From Lysinibacillus composti (GTDB lineage Bacteria > Bacillota > Bacilli > Bacillales_A > Planococcaceae): a DNA stretch of 64,000 nucleotides. Where the stretch lies: assembly GCF_016908465.1 (NCBI RefSeq), contig NZ_JAFBDY010000002.1, positions 1 through 64,000 on the forward strand. The letters run 5' to 3'. Each line of letters starts with the position of its first letter. Position 1 is the first letter of the stretch. Below are positions 1-8,818 of this stretch, piece by piece. Made by a program: the position numbers and the translations under genes. Under the pieces are notes generated by a model. That model was not told where the DNA came from. It saw nothing but the letters and a program-made list of their open reading frames with translations, and made no database searches.

Positions 1-41
1 GTTTAAAATAAGACTGAAAAATACCCGGAAAATCTCAAAAA

Positions 42-85
42 GACAAAAGGCCTTCAGAATGAAACCATTCTGAAGGCCTTTTGTC
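42..85. terminator. Perfect 20-bp hairpin
   Basis: Positions 42-61 and 66-85 are perfect inverted complements around an AAAC loop. The tail is only a short T run, so it could work in either direction as a terminator or simply be a strong stem between convergent genes. The gene to its left lies outside the window. Confidence 0.65.
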
Positions 86-94
86 GACAATCTG

Positions 95-126
95 AAATGC
101 TCTTCATAATATAGAAGAGCATTTTT
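95..126. terminator. Rho-independent terminator
   Basis: An 11-bp stem (95-105 with 114-124) is followed by a T run. It lies in the 263-base gene-free start of the window, downstream of the leftward isoprenoid synthase-like gene. Confidence 0.65.
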
Positions 127-263
127 TAAACTATTTAGAGTGAAGCTTTATGAATCTTTTGTAAGTCTTTTACTCCTGGGCAAATTTTCTTGTGGAGATT
201 GCATGTTAGCAGTTCCTAAAAGAGTTTTGGCCCACATCCTGTCCACGGCTTAAATAAGTGAAT

Positions 264-1085
264 CTAATCGACTTGAATTTCTTTTACTGTTTCTTCTACT
301 TCATCACGTGTCATTTTTTCCTTACCATCTTTTAATGCATTTAGCGTTTTGTGGGCTAAAGCAAGTGGTAAACGACAGAATAATAAAATGGTTTTTTTAT
401 TAATATCTTTCATATAGCGGTCTGCTTTGTCCAAGTTTTCCTCAGCATAAGCAAATAAATCTTCACGAGTCCAACCATCTGGTACGAAACTTACACCACG
501 CTCAGCTAGATCTTCTTTTTGATTACGTAAAATATTGACTGCTTGTAATCCTCGGCCATATCCGATTGCCAAATCTCGATTAGTTTTCATGCCAGTATTC
601 CATTCCCATAAATTTGATAACATGACTCCAACGAGACCTGCAACGTAATATGTATATTCGTCTAAGTCTTCACGAGTATGAACTTGCCAATTTGCTTTTG
701 CCCATTTTGCCATTCCAAAAGCCATTTCACTCGTTGCATTCGTGACAATTTTCTCTGCACCATCTGGAATTAAGCGAATCCAATCGCCTAAACGAAGAGT
801 TACTTCAGGTAGGATATCTTTAATAGGCTCAAGTATTTTTAAATATTCATTTTCATCAAAGCTCGATGCTTTTAGTAGATTGCTTACTTCAGTTAATATG
901 TCGAATTTAACATCATTACTTAATGTATCATGATCTTCTATTTCATCAATTGCCCTCATGGCTAAATAAGCGGTTGAAACAGCCATTTTTAGTTCTTTTT
1001 GTAAAAAGGTTATGGGGATATAAAAAGTTCGGCTTGTTTCTTTAAGAACTCGCATAGCGTCTTTTTGGAGATCTTTATTACTCAT
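264..1085 (-). CDS. Squalene/phytoene synthase family protein
   Basis: This is an all-alpha trans-isoprenyl diphosphate synthase-fold protein of 273 residues. The family condenses or dephosphorylates prenyl diphosphates at the membrane surface. The first Asp-rich motif DEIED is at about 47-51. The second reads NILRNQKED at about 184-192, where the usual first Asp (LRD) is Asn. The start at 1085 is chosen because GGAGGAAG lies 8 bases before it; the longer reading from 1106 would translate that ribosome site. The gene is monocistronic and divergent from the exonuclease gene. It could be a true synthase or a YisP-like farnesyl-diphosphate phosphatase; the Asn change makes the second possibility worth keeping. 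Confidence 0.8.
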   Translation of the reverse strand: MSNKDLQKDAMRVLKETSRTFYIPITFLQKELKMAVSTAYLAMRAIDEIEDHDTLSNDVKFDILTEVSNLLKASSFDENEYLKILEPIKDILPEVTLRLGDWIRLIPDGAEKIVTNATSEMAFGMAKWAKANWQVHTREDLDEYTYYVAGLVGVMLSNLWEWNTGMKTNRDLAIGYGRGLQAVNILRNQKEDLAERGVSFVPDGWTREDLFAYAEENLDKADRYMKDINKKTILLFCRLPLALAHKTLNALKDGKEKMTRDEVEETVKEIQVD

Positions 1086-1367
1086 TAAATTTCTTCCTCC
1101 ATTCATTCCATTACATATAATCGTACCTTAATTTGCAAAAAAATTAAAATAGAAACTACAGAAATGATCGGGAAGAATTTTTTTTAGCATTCTTCAGCAA
1201 AGGTGCATTTGATAAACAGTTTACTGTTTTTATGACATTCACGTGTTAATTAAGTCTAAAATTCGTTACAATGAGAGTAGTAGATTAAGAATGTCAGTCA
1301 AAGGCATTATTTAAGGACCGGAGAAGTTGGTGCTAAGGCTCATTTGATTAGGAAAGTAGTGGTGAAG

Positions 1368-2432
1368 ATGTTGGTACGTAAGAAAACGTATATTTTTATA
1401 GATGTTGAAGCTGCGTTAATTCGAGGAAAACAGCAAATTATTGAAATCGGGGCTGTAAAATTGTTTCCAAACGGAACGATTGAAACGTTTTCACAACTAG
1501 TACAGCCGTATAAATTTAAAAAATTGAGTTCATTTATACATGAATTAACAGGAATTACGACAGAAGAGCTACAAGAAGCAGCATCTTTTAAAGAAGTGAT
1601 CGCGATGTTTAAAAAATGGTGTGGGCACGATTCAATTTTTATTACTTTTGGTGACTTCGATCGAAAAGTAATGGAGGATGAATGCGCTCGTTATCGAATA
1701 AATAGCGAATTTTTATACCCGATGATAGATTTTCAACAGAAATATATGATTGAGTATCAATTAAAAAATCATCCTAGCTTATTAGGTTTATTAACTGAAT
1801 TAGAAATAACAGTGAATACGCAACACCGTGCCCTAGCCGATGCTATTAGCCTATTAAAGATCTTTGAGGTATTAAATGGCGAAGAACTTATTGAAAAGCA
1901 AAAAACGAATAAATTTATTCTTCTTTTAAGTGAGTTTCGTCAAAGGGACAATGATTTTGAATTGTGTATTACTTATTTGAATGGTACTGTTGAACCATCA
2001 AATCTTTCTATCCAATCTACAAAAACAATGTATAAGTGTTTACCATTTGAAGTGCGTGAGGAAAATAAGGTTGCAGAGAATGGAGAAGAACAAATCATAC
2101 AAAAAATAGTGATTGAGTCAGATCCTGAAGTGGAGAAATTTATCAAAGAATATGTAAGTCAACTAAATGAAAAAGTATTAATTACACGTTCTGGAATGCG
2201 TCAATTATCACGAATCCATCGACTACATCATTGTGTTATACCAAAAATAGAAGCAATGACATTGCAAAAACTACTAAATAGTGAAGAAGCGGTAAGTCTA
2301 TTTACTTTGAATGGACAATCGGTTAATAGATATGAATCAAAAATACGTAAACTTCTACAAGAATTTAAGCATGATATTGTTGTAGAATTCGACAAACGAA
2401 ATCTTTTTATAAAAGAAGAAGTCGGAGTATAA
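1368..2432 (+). CDS. DEDDh 3'-5' exonuclease domain protein
   Basis: The N-terminal ~170 residues form an RNase T/DnaQ-type exonuclease fold. FIDVE near residue 10 carries the first two acidic metal ligands (D-x-E), TFGDFD near 95 the third, and HRALADA near 165 the catalytic His and last Asp. This resembles KapD/ERI-1-like nucleases that trim RNA or DNA 3' ends. The C-terminal ~190 residues are not recognised and make the protein much longer than KapD (about 205). An in-frame TTG at 1344 is possible, but the ATG at 1368 has GGTG just upstream. The gene stands alone between divergent and downstream units; substrate unknown. Confidence 0.75.
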   Translation: MLVRKKTYIFIDVEAALIRGKQQIIEIGAVKLFPNGTIETFSQLVQPYKFKKLSSFIHELTGITTEELQEAASFKEVIAMFKKWCGHDSIFITFGDFDRKVMEDECARYRINSEFLYPMIDFQQKYMIEYQLKNHPSLLGLLTELEITVNTQHRALADAISLLKIFEVLNGEELIEKQKTNKFILLLSEFRQRDNDFELCITYLNGTVEPSNLSIQSTKTMYKCLPFEVREENKVAENGEEQIIQKIVIESDPEVEKFIKEYVSQLNEKVLITRSGMRQLSRIHRLHHCVIPKIEAMTLQKLLNSEEAVSLFTLNGQSVNRYESKIRKLLQEFKHDIVVEFDKRNLFIKEEVGV

Positions 2433-2563
2433 TAGTTAGTGCAGATTATATGAGTTTGTAAAGATTTCCAAGTTTTAATAGTTTCTAAACTGATAATTTC
2501 GAAGTTGGTATAAAGAGTGAGTAAGAAATTGAAGTTTAGAATGGTAGATAAAGGAGACAGTTT

Positions 2564-3415
2564 ATGCAAAATGTTATTGGTATTGATGCAGGGGGCACAT
2601 TAACAAAACTGGTTTATTTAAATGACCAACAGGAATTTGAATTTAAACTTTTCCCTTCTAATAACTTTAATTTAGTAAAAGATTGGATTGAAAGTAATCC
2701 CCAAATAGAGGAGATTGGCTTAACAGGTGGACGTACAGAGCAGTTATTATCTGTACTGAAAACGATGAAATCCATTGAATATGTTGTAGAATTCGAAGCA
2801 ACATTTAAAGGTGTTTGTCATTTGTTAAAGAAAGAAGGGTTCGATCTTCAAAGGGGCATTATTACGAATATCGGATCAGGTACATCGATTCATTACATGG
2901 AAGGCGATTCCTACGTGCGAGTTGGGGGTACAGGTATTGGAGGAGGGACGTTAACGGGTCTTTCTGCATTAATTACAGGCATTTTGGACTTCAATGAAAT
3001 TACCGCTAAAGCGGCTTCTGGAGATCGTAATTCTATCGATCTTTTTGTAAAAGACATTTTTGAAGGCATTGATGTACCTATTGAACTTGAACCACACTTA
3101 ACAGCTAGTAATTTCGGAATGGTTAGTATTTTAAAGGATCCTAAGAGATATGAAACAAATGATTTATTAGCGACGATTCAAGCTTTGGTTGGGGAAGTGA
3201 TTTCAACTTTAAGTATTCAATTTGCTGAACACAACAATGCGGATCATATCGTATATATTGGTTCAACATTAACAAATAATGAACATTTAAAGAAAGTGAT
3301 TGGAAACTATACACACCTAAAGAAACATAAACCGATTTTCTTGAAAAATAGTGGATTTTCAGGAGCTATTGGAGCTTTATTAAATAAAGTTGAACAAACT
3401 GAAATAAAAAAATAA
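2564..3415 (+). CDS. coaW: Type II pantothenate kinase
   Basis: CoaW phosphorylates pantothenate, the first step of coenzyme A synthesis. The 283-residue protein begins with the ASKHA phosphate-1 loop GIDAGGTLTK (residues 6-15). A second nucleotide-binding stretch NIGSGTSIHY lies near 103 and a Gly-rich VGGTGIGGGT near 120, as in the staphylococcal/Bacillus enzyme, which is not inhibited by CoA. The start has AAAGGAGA upstream. It has its own strong terminator. A stand-alone CoaB-like gene occurs at 44178 in the same chromosome region. Confidence 0.93.
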   Translation: MQNVIGIDAGGTLTKLVYLNDQQEFEFKLFPSNNFNLVKDWIESNPQIEEIGLTGGRTEQLLSVLKTMKSIEYVVEFEATFKGVCHLLKKEGFDLQRGIITNIGSGTSIHYMEGDSYVRVGGTGIGGGTLTGLSALITGILDFNEITAKAASGDRNSIDLFVKDIFEGIDVPIELEPHLTASNFGMVSILKDPKRYETNDLLATIQALVGEVISTLSIQFAEHNNADHIVYIGSTLTNNEHLKKVIGNYTHLKKHKPIFLKNSGFSGAIGALLNKVEQTEIKK

Positions 3416-3419
3416 TGGT

Positions 3420-3459
3420 AAAAGTTACTAAAATAAATTTAATTTTAGTAACTTTTTTT
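3420..3459. terminator. Terminator after coaW
   Basis: A 15-bp A/T-rich stem (3420-3434 with 3442-3456) ends in a T7 run. It separates coaW from the MFS gene. Confidence 0.85.
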
Positions 3460-3561
3460 CATGCAACAGACATTTACAATATTATCTAAAAGGAATATAA
3501 TGAATCGTTGTTCAAAGATTAATATTATTCTATTTGAATTTTACTAGAAAGGTGGAGCATC

Positions 3562-4755
3562 TTGGATACGCATAAACAAATCTTTACTAAACGGTTTAAT
3601 TGTTTATTTCTTATGAACATGGCCGTTTTTCTTTCATTTTATAGTTTAATGACAACGCTCCCTCTTTATGCAATTGGAGCTTTAAAACAGTCGGATCAAG
3701 AAGCGGGACTGTTAGCGACAGTATTCTTACTATCTGCTATAATCGTTCGCCCATTTAGTGGGAAAATGCTTGATATGTATGGTAAAAAGAGGTTGCTAAT
3801 CATCAGCCTTGTTTTTTACTTTTTATGTTCAATACTATACATAATTGATTTACCCTTTGAGTTGCTTTTAGTTTTACGATTTTTCCATGGAATTTGGTTT
3901 AGCATTATTACAACGGCTGGGGGATCGTTGGCGGCAGATATTGTTCCTGTAAATCGAAAAGGAACGGGGCTTGGATATTATACAATGTCAAATAACTTAG
4001 CTGTAGTACTTGGCCCTTTTATTGGTATTCTTCTCATTCAGCATTTAAGTTTTGATGTATTATTTTCAGTTTTATGTATTGCAGTTTTTGTAGGAGGCAT
4101 ACTAGCTACTACTATTAAAACAGATGATTTAACTAAACCTGAAAAGGTAGAGCGTTCTTTTAAGTTTACATTTAATGATTTATTTGAGAAAAAGGCTCTG
4201 CCTATTGCAGGTATTGCAGGATTAGTTGGAATTTCTTATGCGAGTATCTTATCATTTTTATCCATTTATGCAGAAGAGCAAGGTCTACTAACCACTGCTA
4301 GTTGGTTTTACGTAGTTTATGCTGCGGCAATGCTAATTACACGACCTCTAATTGGCAAATTGTATGACCAAAAGGGTTCACAATATGTGATTGTGCCCGG
4401 GTTTTTATTTTATATTTTAGGATTAATTTGTATTGCATTAGCTAATGGTTCAGCTATATTATTTTTAAGCTCTGCCGTTTTAGTGGGGGCTGGATATGGT
4501 GCATTGACTACAAGTTTCCAATCCTTGGCAGTACAATCTGCAGAACATGTCCGAAGTGGTTATGCAACAGCAACATATTTTACGTTGTTTGACTTGGGAG
4601 TTGCACTTGGTTCTTATGTTTTAGGATTATTAGTTATTTGGGTGGATTATGATTCTATCTATTCCATCTCTGCTTTATTAATGGCTGTAACTGCATGTAT
4701 TTATTTTGTCTTGTTTAAGAAAAGTAAAAGAAAACACATACAAAGTACAATTTAA
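3562..4755 (+). CDS. MFS transporter
   Basis: A 397-residue, 12-helix major facilitator protein. The conserved loop 2-3 motif (SGKMLDMYGKKR, about residues 66-77) and its weaker repeat GKLYDQKGSQ in the second half are visible. The pattern fits a drug/proton antiporter of the YwoG/tetracycline-efflux kind, but the substrate cannot be read from sequence. Translation starts at TTG with AAAGGTGG 8 bases upstream. It is monocistronic, with terminators on both sides. Confidence 0.85.
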   Translation: MDTHKQIFTKRFNCLFLMNMAVFLSFYSLMTTLPLYAIGALKQSDQEAGLLATVFLLSAIIVRPFSGKMLDMYGKKRLLIISLVFYFLCSILYIIDLPFELLLVLRFFHGIWFSIITTAGGSLAADIVPVNRKGTGLGYYTMSNNLAVVLGPFIGILLIQHLSFDVLFSVLCIAVFVGGILATTIKTDDLTKPEKVERSFKFTFNDLFEKKALPIAGIAGLVGISYASILSFLSIYAEEQGLLTTASWFYVVYAAAMLITRPLIGKLYDQKGSQYVIVPGFLFYILGLICIALANGSAILFLSSAVLVGAGYGALTTSFQSLAVQSAEHVRSGYATATYFTLFDLGVALGSYVLGLLVIWVDYDSIYSISALLMAVTACIYFVLFKKSKRKHIQSTI

Positions 4756-4760
4756 TTCTT

Positions 4761-4799
4761 AAAAAAGGAGTTGTGATGAAGATCACAACCCCTTTTTTT
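4761..4799. terminator. Bidirectional terminator overlapping the RNase HI-like gene end
   Basis: The stem GTTGTGAT/ATCACAAC is extended by G/C and A/T pairs, with A6 on one side and T7 on the other. It serves both convergent genes, and the stop codon of the leftward gene lies inside it. Confidence 0.85.
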
Positions 4800-5175
4800 G
4801 AATGGCTTCTCGGGCAAGGGCATCGGCAGCTTTATTTTGGCTATCGGGAATCCATTTTATAAAAAACAAACTGAATTCTTCAGCTAATTTTAAAGCTTGT
4901 TCCAGATACGGCTTATACTCTTCACTCTTGACATACTGCTTGTCAACCGAAGTAACTACAATTTTAGAGTCAGAACGTATAGAAATTAAATTCGTGCTAA
5001 GCTTTTTTGCTTCTTCCAATGCTCGAATTAATGCAGTAAATTCTGCAATATGGTTATTTGTTTCACCAATGTATTCACTGATTTTCACAGAGTGGCCTTC
5101 GCCTTTAATAAAAATTCCTATTCCGCTTGGTCCTGGATTACCTGCACTTGCGCCATCAATATATACTTCCAACAA
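4783..5175 (-). CDS. RNase HI family protein (YpdQ/YpeP type)
   Basis: A 130-residue RNase H fold protein. The catalytic quartet is complete: D7 (YIDGAS), E45 (AEFTAL), D69 (RSDSK) and D118 (AADALA). The family cleaves RNA in RNA-DNA hybrids, but this short Gram-positive subgroup lacks the basic protrusion of E. coli RNase HI and several members have weak or no measured activity. It is leftward, converging on the MFS gene. Confidence 0.85.
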   Translation of the reverse strand: MLEVYIDGASAGNPGPSGIGIFIKGEGHSVKISEYIGETNNHIAEFTALIRALEEAKKLSTNLISIRSDSKIVVTSVDKQYVKSEEYKPYLEQALKLAEEFSLFFIKWIPDSQNKAADALAREAIQKKGL

Positions 5176-5311
5176 ATTGCATCCCTACTTTAAAATAAAA
5201 TTTGGTAGTTGTAAGCATATTATAACGTAATAACTATTTAAAAAAAGACACTAGGCTTATGTGTAGCTAATTTTCTTAAGAAATGAATTTTAGAATATTA
5301 GATAAATCACT

Positions 5312-5341
5312 TTGACAAATGAAAAAACGCGATAGTAAAAT
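5312..5341 (+). promoter_or_regulatory. Sigma-A promoter of the zinc-finger gene
   Basis: TTGACA (5312-5317), an 18-bp spacer and TAAAAT (5336-5341) lie 30 bases before the GTG start at 5371. Confidence 0.65.
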
Positions 5342-5370
5342 AGATAGATGTTGCGAAAAGGGGGAGCTTT

Positions 5371-5565
5371 GTGAACAAGAATGCTGTCATAAAAGATATA
5401 GATGAACTGACTGACACTTATTGTACTGATTGTCCAATAAAAAAAGTATTACGCTCAAACCGTGGCAAATCAGGAGCTCATCGTTTTTGTATTGAATCCT
5501 GTTCTATAGGAGAAAAGTTGCAGTTTCTTGGGAATGAGTTAATGAAAATGCATGAAAGACGTTAA
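5371..5565 (+). CDS. Small zinc-finger domain protein
   Basis: A 64-residue cytoplasmic protein with a C-x2-C...H-x2-C-x3-C pattern (C18, C21, H37, C40, C44), matching the short zinc-finger family common in Bacillus. GTG start with AAGGGGGAG upstream. No enzymatic domain; nucleic-acid binding or a structural role is likely but unproven. It is the last host gene before the prophage. Confidence 0.75.
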   Translation: MNKNAVIKDIDELTDTYCTDCPIKKVLRSNRGKSGAHRFCIESCSIGEKLQFLGNELMKMHERR

Positions 5566-5614
5566 AATTGACTACGTTTCCATATAAAGGTCGTCGTAAA
5601 TCACTTTGGAATAG

Positions 5615-5767
5615 TTGAAAAGTATCAATAATTTGATATACTAATAATGTGTTATTAATGCTCATGAATAAAGTTCTACTTAAATGAGTAAACATCGTAT
5701 GTGAGCTTTTTATACGAGATAATATTCCGATGAGGATTAATATACGTTGGTTGGTTACCATAGAAAG
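5615..5767 (+). ncRNA. Candidate small RNA gene interrupted by the prophage
   Basis: TTGAAA (5615-5620), a 16-bp spacer and TATACT (5637-5642) predict a start near 5650. The following ~100 bases have no good ORF but several short inverted repeats (CGTAT/ATACG). The attachment core ends this stretch. Across the prophage, the sequence right after the other core copy is a Rho-independent terminator (42259-42291). The rebuilt empty site would give a transcript of about 140 bases. Inference from layout; no known RNA family recognised. Confidence 0.4.
5751..5767 (+). repeat. Attachment core, integrase end
   Basis: TTGGTTACCATAGAAAG is identical to 42242-42258. The flanks extend the similarity: ATATAC lies 5 bases upstream of both copies. 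The integrase gene starts the element immediately inside, as expected. Confidence 0.88.
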
Positions 5768-5798
5768 GGTTCCTCTAAACCTTATAAAGATAGAGGTT

Positions 5799-5831
5799 AA
5801 AAGGGGTGCATGAAATCATGTACCCCTTTTT
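5799..5831. terminator. Phage terminator next to attachment core
   Basis: A 14-bp stem (5799-5812 with 5817-5830, one G-T pair) around AAAT, with A4 on one side and T5 on the other, works on both strands. It ends the integrase transcript leftward and would end host transcription entering from the interrupted small-RNA gene. Confidence 0.85.
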
Positions 5832-5838
5832 GTACCCC
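5820..5838 (+). promoter_or_regulatory. Candidate integrase arm-type sites
   Basis: GTACCCC occurs at 5820 and 5832. The same heptamer recurs at the other end of the prophage (42104, 42115, plus GTACCTC at 42093), and both ends share GTACCCCAAAT. Such repeats just inside both attachment sites fit arm-binding sites for the integrase N-terminal domain. Confidence 0.55.
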
Positions 5839-5862
5839 AAATTTCAAAATCAAAAAAATTTC

Positions 5863-7023
5863 TTATTTTAAATTTGCGATGTTCCCCAAAATTTCTATTG
5901 CTTCTTTTTCTTTTCTTTCAAGTGAGTGCGAATACACCTCATTGACTACATTAATGGTATCTCCTAATATTTTAGCAACAGTTGGAACTGGTACACCGTT
6001 TCCGACTAAAATACTGGCAACTGTATGTCTCAAGGTATGAATAGTAATCTCACGGAAATTGTGCTTTTCAATGATTTTATTTAAAGCCCAATTTGGATAG
6101 TGATCGCAAACTGGTTCACCTGAACGAGATATAAATACATAATCCGATTCTTTTAGTTTATACCCATGCGTTAATTTAATTTCGATGCACCAAGAACGAT
6201 ATCTCCTTAATACTTTAGCTAATTCGTCATTCATATCAATCGTACGGATACTGTTTTTTGTTTTAGCAGACCGTGTACTTTGATAATCGCGCGTTCTTGA
6301 AATCGATATTTGGTTATTTTCAAAGTCTATATCTTTCCAACACAAAGCCAAAGATTCGCCTTTACGCATTCCAGTTTGAGCAATGGTTAGAAGTATTGTG
6401 TATTGAGAAATATTGCAGGTCGTTTTAGCTAGGATAATTAACTGTTTTAATTCTTCTTCTGTTAAAGTATCCATTTTTCGTATTGGTTTAGCGCCCCGGT
6501 AATCTAAACTTGTAAAGCGGCGACGATCTAGAAATTCTTCTTCGACAGCTGCAATAAGCGACGAATTTAAAGTAGTAACAGTATTCCGAATAGTTTTTTC
6601 AGACAATCCTCTGTCAATCATTTCATCAACTAAATCATGCTGCACAACCATTTTAGTTAAATGTTTTAGTTTGTGATGGCCAATAAGGGGATTTAAGTAA
6701 AGTCTAAAAAAAGATTCATATTGTGAATATGTTGATACTTTAATTTTTTTCTTTTTTAATTCTAACCAAATAGAGAACCATTCTGATAGGGTGATTTGCA
6801 TTTTATCAAGTTGAGTTATGTTGCCGTTTAATACTGTTGCTTTAACTTCAATTAATGCACGTTCACACTCTTCAATCGAATTGAAGTTTCTGGATGACTT
6901 TTCACTACGTTTGCCGTGTTGATCATAAAATTTGTAACGGTAAGCGTATTTCTTTTTGCCTTCGTTGTCCTTATACCAGTAGATGCTATCTTTTTTTGTT
7001 TTGTTGTATTTCTCTCTTGCCAT
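5863..7023 (-). CDS. int: Phage integrase, tyrosine recombinase
   Basis: Catalyses integration and excision at the 17-bp core. 386 residues: N-terminal arm-binding domain (1-70), SAM-like core-binding domain (about 75-170) and catalytic domain. Active-site residues visible are R220 (TGMRKGE), H329 and R332 (HTLRHT) and the nucleophile Y364 (VYSHS). The start at 7023 has AAAGGAGC upstream; the longer reading to 7044 would cross it. It lies directly inside the left attachment site and is transcribed outward. Confidence 0.95.
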   Translation of the reverse strand: MAREKYNKTKKDSIYWYKDNEGKKKYAYRYKFYDQHGKRSEKSSRNFNSIEECERALIEVKATVLNGNITQLDKMQITLSEWFSIWLELKKKKIKVSTYSQYESFFRLYLNPLIGHHKLKHLTKMVVQHDLVDEMIDRGLSEKTIRNTVTTLNSSLIAAVEEEFLDRRRFTSLDYRGAKPIRKMDTLTEEELKQLIILAKTTCNISQYTILLTIAQTGMRKGESLALCWKDIDFENNQISISRTRDYQSTRSAKTKNSIRTIDMNDELAKVLRRYRSWCIEIKLTHGYKLKESDYVFISRSGEPVCDHYPNWALNKIIEKHNFREITIHTLRHTVASILVGNGVPVPTVAKILGDTINVVNEVYSHSLERKEKEAIEILGNIANLK

Positions 7024-7042
7024 TACAATTGCTCCTTTATAC

Positions 7043-7053
7043 ACGGGCAGGTG
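7043..7053 (+). repeat. ACGGGCAGGTG motif, copy 1
   Basis: An 11-base motif found again at 10045-10055 and, inverted, at 42070-42080, always in intergenic phage DNA. Copy 1 is just upstream of the integrase gene. Confidence 0.5.
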
Positions 7054-7119
7054 CTTATCTAAGCAATCGTTTTTGCATCACCCCCTTCAAAATGCGAATA
7101 TACGTTCTTTTTTAGTGTG

Positions 7120-7560
7120 TTAAAAAAGCTTCTCACGTTTTAATTGAACCAGTTCAACTGGTACGTTATGTAAAGAAGCTATTTCGTAAATGTTGTTTAA
7201 TTCTCTGAAACTTTCATCAGGAATTAATAGTTCAGCAGCAAAGCGGTTGGCTTCACGTTCCACCTTATCAACTGAAAATAATGTGTTCTGTTGCATGAAT
7301 GGGGTATTCAACCTTGTATGTAAAATTGCGTGCCCTAACTCATGAGCACAAACTGTTTTTTTCCACTCATCATCTAATTTTTGATTGATAACTATATACT
7401 TGTTACGTCGGTCATATTTGTAATAACCGTTAATTTCTTGATGTAAATCCCATTCGATAACATTTATATTTAACTGAGAGCAGAGTTCGAATGGGTTATT
7501 GCTTTGATACTTAGTAATTAAGTTTGTTACTTTGTTCTTTAACCACAATAATTTCACCAC
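7120..7560 (-). CDS. immA: ImmA/IrrE family metallopeptidase
   Basis: A zinc protease of the ImmA/IrrE family, known in ICEBs1 and phages to cleave the element's repressor and so trigger induction. HELGH (residues 73-77) is the zinc motif, and the acidic stretch VEREANRFAAELL near 98-110 provides the third ligand region. 146 residues. The start is uncertain: GTG at 7560 has little ribosome-binding signal, and TTG at 7548, preceded by GGTG, is an alternative. Normally adjacent to the repressor; here two other genes intervene. Confidence 0.85.
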   Translation of the reverse strand: MVKLLWLKNKVTNLITKYQSNNPFELCSQLNINVIEWDLHQEINGYYKYDRRNKYIVINQKLDDEWKKTVCAHELGHAILHTRLNTPFMQQNTLFSVDKVEREANRFAAELLIPDESFRELNNIYEIASLHNVPVELVQLKREKLF

Positions 7561-7653
7561 ATTTCAAAAACAAACATTTTTCCAGTTATTTTCGATTAAA
7601 AGCCCATATGTTAGAATAAACTAAACATAATAAAGATAAGGAGAGGATTTGCT

Positions 7654-7851
7654 ATGTTTAAAAGAACAATAAACACTATCAAAGATTCGGAAAGAACACT
7701 CTCTAAATTCCAAGCTGAATACAATGAAATCGCAGCCAGAAATAGTGTTAGATCAAATCTGGTTAGAAGTAAAATGGCAGCAAAATCAGATGAATTCATT
7801 AATGAAAAAAGTAAAAGAAGTAAACATTTCGATATTATTCGTAATAAATAG
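7654..7851 (+). CDS. Small hypothetical phage protein
   Basis: 65 residues, highly charged and mostly predicted helical (many K, R, E, S), no recognised domain. AAGGAGAGG lies 9 bases before the ATG, which supports translation. It runs opposite to the lysogeny genes around it and its 3' end overlaps the end of the DUF6414-like gene by 17 bases. Function unknown. Confidence 0.6.
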   Translation: MFKRTINTIKDSERTLSKFQAEYNEIAARNSVRSNLVRSKMAAKSDEFINEKSKRSKHFDIIRNK

Positions 7852-8794
7852 CAATAGGAGTAACCAAAACATCGTTCTTTTCTAGGATCTTAAATGAACC
7901 TAGAATAATGTCTAACATAATATTCGGAAACATATCAATGTCGTTTTCAGCAAATTTCATGACACTGTTGCCATCGAAAATATTATTCTTTTTACCAATT
8001 ACACGTAAAAGCATTTTAGCATTTCGCGAATTATCTGTTCTAAACGATAAAGATTCAGCAGACTCTCTTAAACAATCTTTTTTCAATAATCCTATATTTT
8101 TATCTGCCTTAATTAAAGATAAATCTGTTAGAAGTTCTGATGCAAAATGACCCAAAGAATTTAGTTGATCAAATACATTAATAATAGGCGAAATAATTTG
8201 ATGTGCTGTTACTATCTTTCTAGCTTCATCTAGTTTTTGTCTTTCTTGAGCATTGTGATTCTTTTTTCCCGTTATTCTTTTGGCTTCTTCAATACTCATT
8301 TTATTTTCGGGTGAAATTCCAAACAACATAAATTTTTCAAAAAAATCTGCGCTTAATGATTTTTTCATTAATTCAAAATCATAAAATTTAAATTGGGAAT
8401 CTAGTAGAAATAAATCCCCCTCGTTTACATTAGTACCTCTTATAAGTAATTCATTATCCTCCAATTTACTAATCAGAATGTTTAAAGCATGATCGTGGAA
8501 TGCTTTATTTAAAATATCTTTTTGACCTTCGAGAAAAGTTGTAGTATAGCTTTCAGATTCATTTCCTCCAGCATCTGATTTCCCTCCAAGTTGAAATGAA
8601 CCTCCAGGTAAAAAACCACTTGAAACTTTAACTCCTGCGGTTAAACCTCCGCTAGAATGTCTAGTTGACTGTGTTGCCTCTCCAGTTGTTTCTTGATTTG
8701 AGCTTTCCATGGAAAAGTTATTAACTAACCCCTGATCCAATTGAGCGAGCATTGAATTCATTATTTCGGTATCTAAATAAATTATTTCTTTCAT
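7835..8794 (-). CDS. DUF6414-like protein in immunity region
   Basis: 319 residues, no signal peptide or membrane helix. The N-terminus IIYLDTEIMNSMLAQLDQG matches what I recall of DUF6414 proteins, which occur in Firmicute prophages with no assigned function. A Gly/Ser-rich stretch (about 47-80) follows, then an alpha/beta body. It follows the repressor gene by 24 bases with AGGGTGGG before the ATG, so it is probably co-transcribed in the lysogen. That position is typical for superinfection-exclusion or lysogenic-conversion genes; this role is inference. Confidence 0.6.
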   Translation of the reverse strand: MKEIIYLDTEIMNSMLAQLDQGLVNNFSMESSNQETTGEATQSTRHSSGGLTAGVKVSSGFLPGGSFQLGGKSDAGGNESESYTTTFLEGQKDILNKAFHDHALNILISKLEDNELLIRGTNVNEGDLFLLDSQFKFYDFELMKKSLSADFFEKFMLFGISPENKMSIEEAKRITGKKNHNAQERQKLDEARKIVTAHQIISPIINVFDQLNSLGHFASELLTDLSLIKADKNIGLLKKDCLRESAESLSFRTDNSRNAKMLLRVIGKKNNIFDGNSVMKFAENDIDMFPNIMLDIILGSFKILEKNDVLVTPIAIYYE

Positions 8795-8818
8795 AGTATC
8801 CCACCCTAAAATTTTTCG

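Noticed and set aside
5504-5761. Minus-strand 85-codon ORF ending at the attachment core
   Set aside because: No ribosome site, crosses the zinc-finger gene end and depends on the integrated junction.
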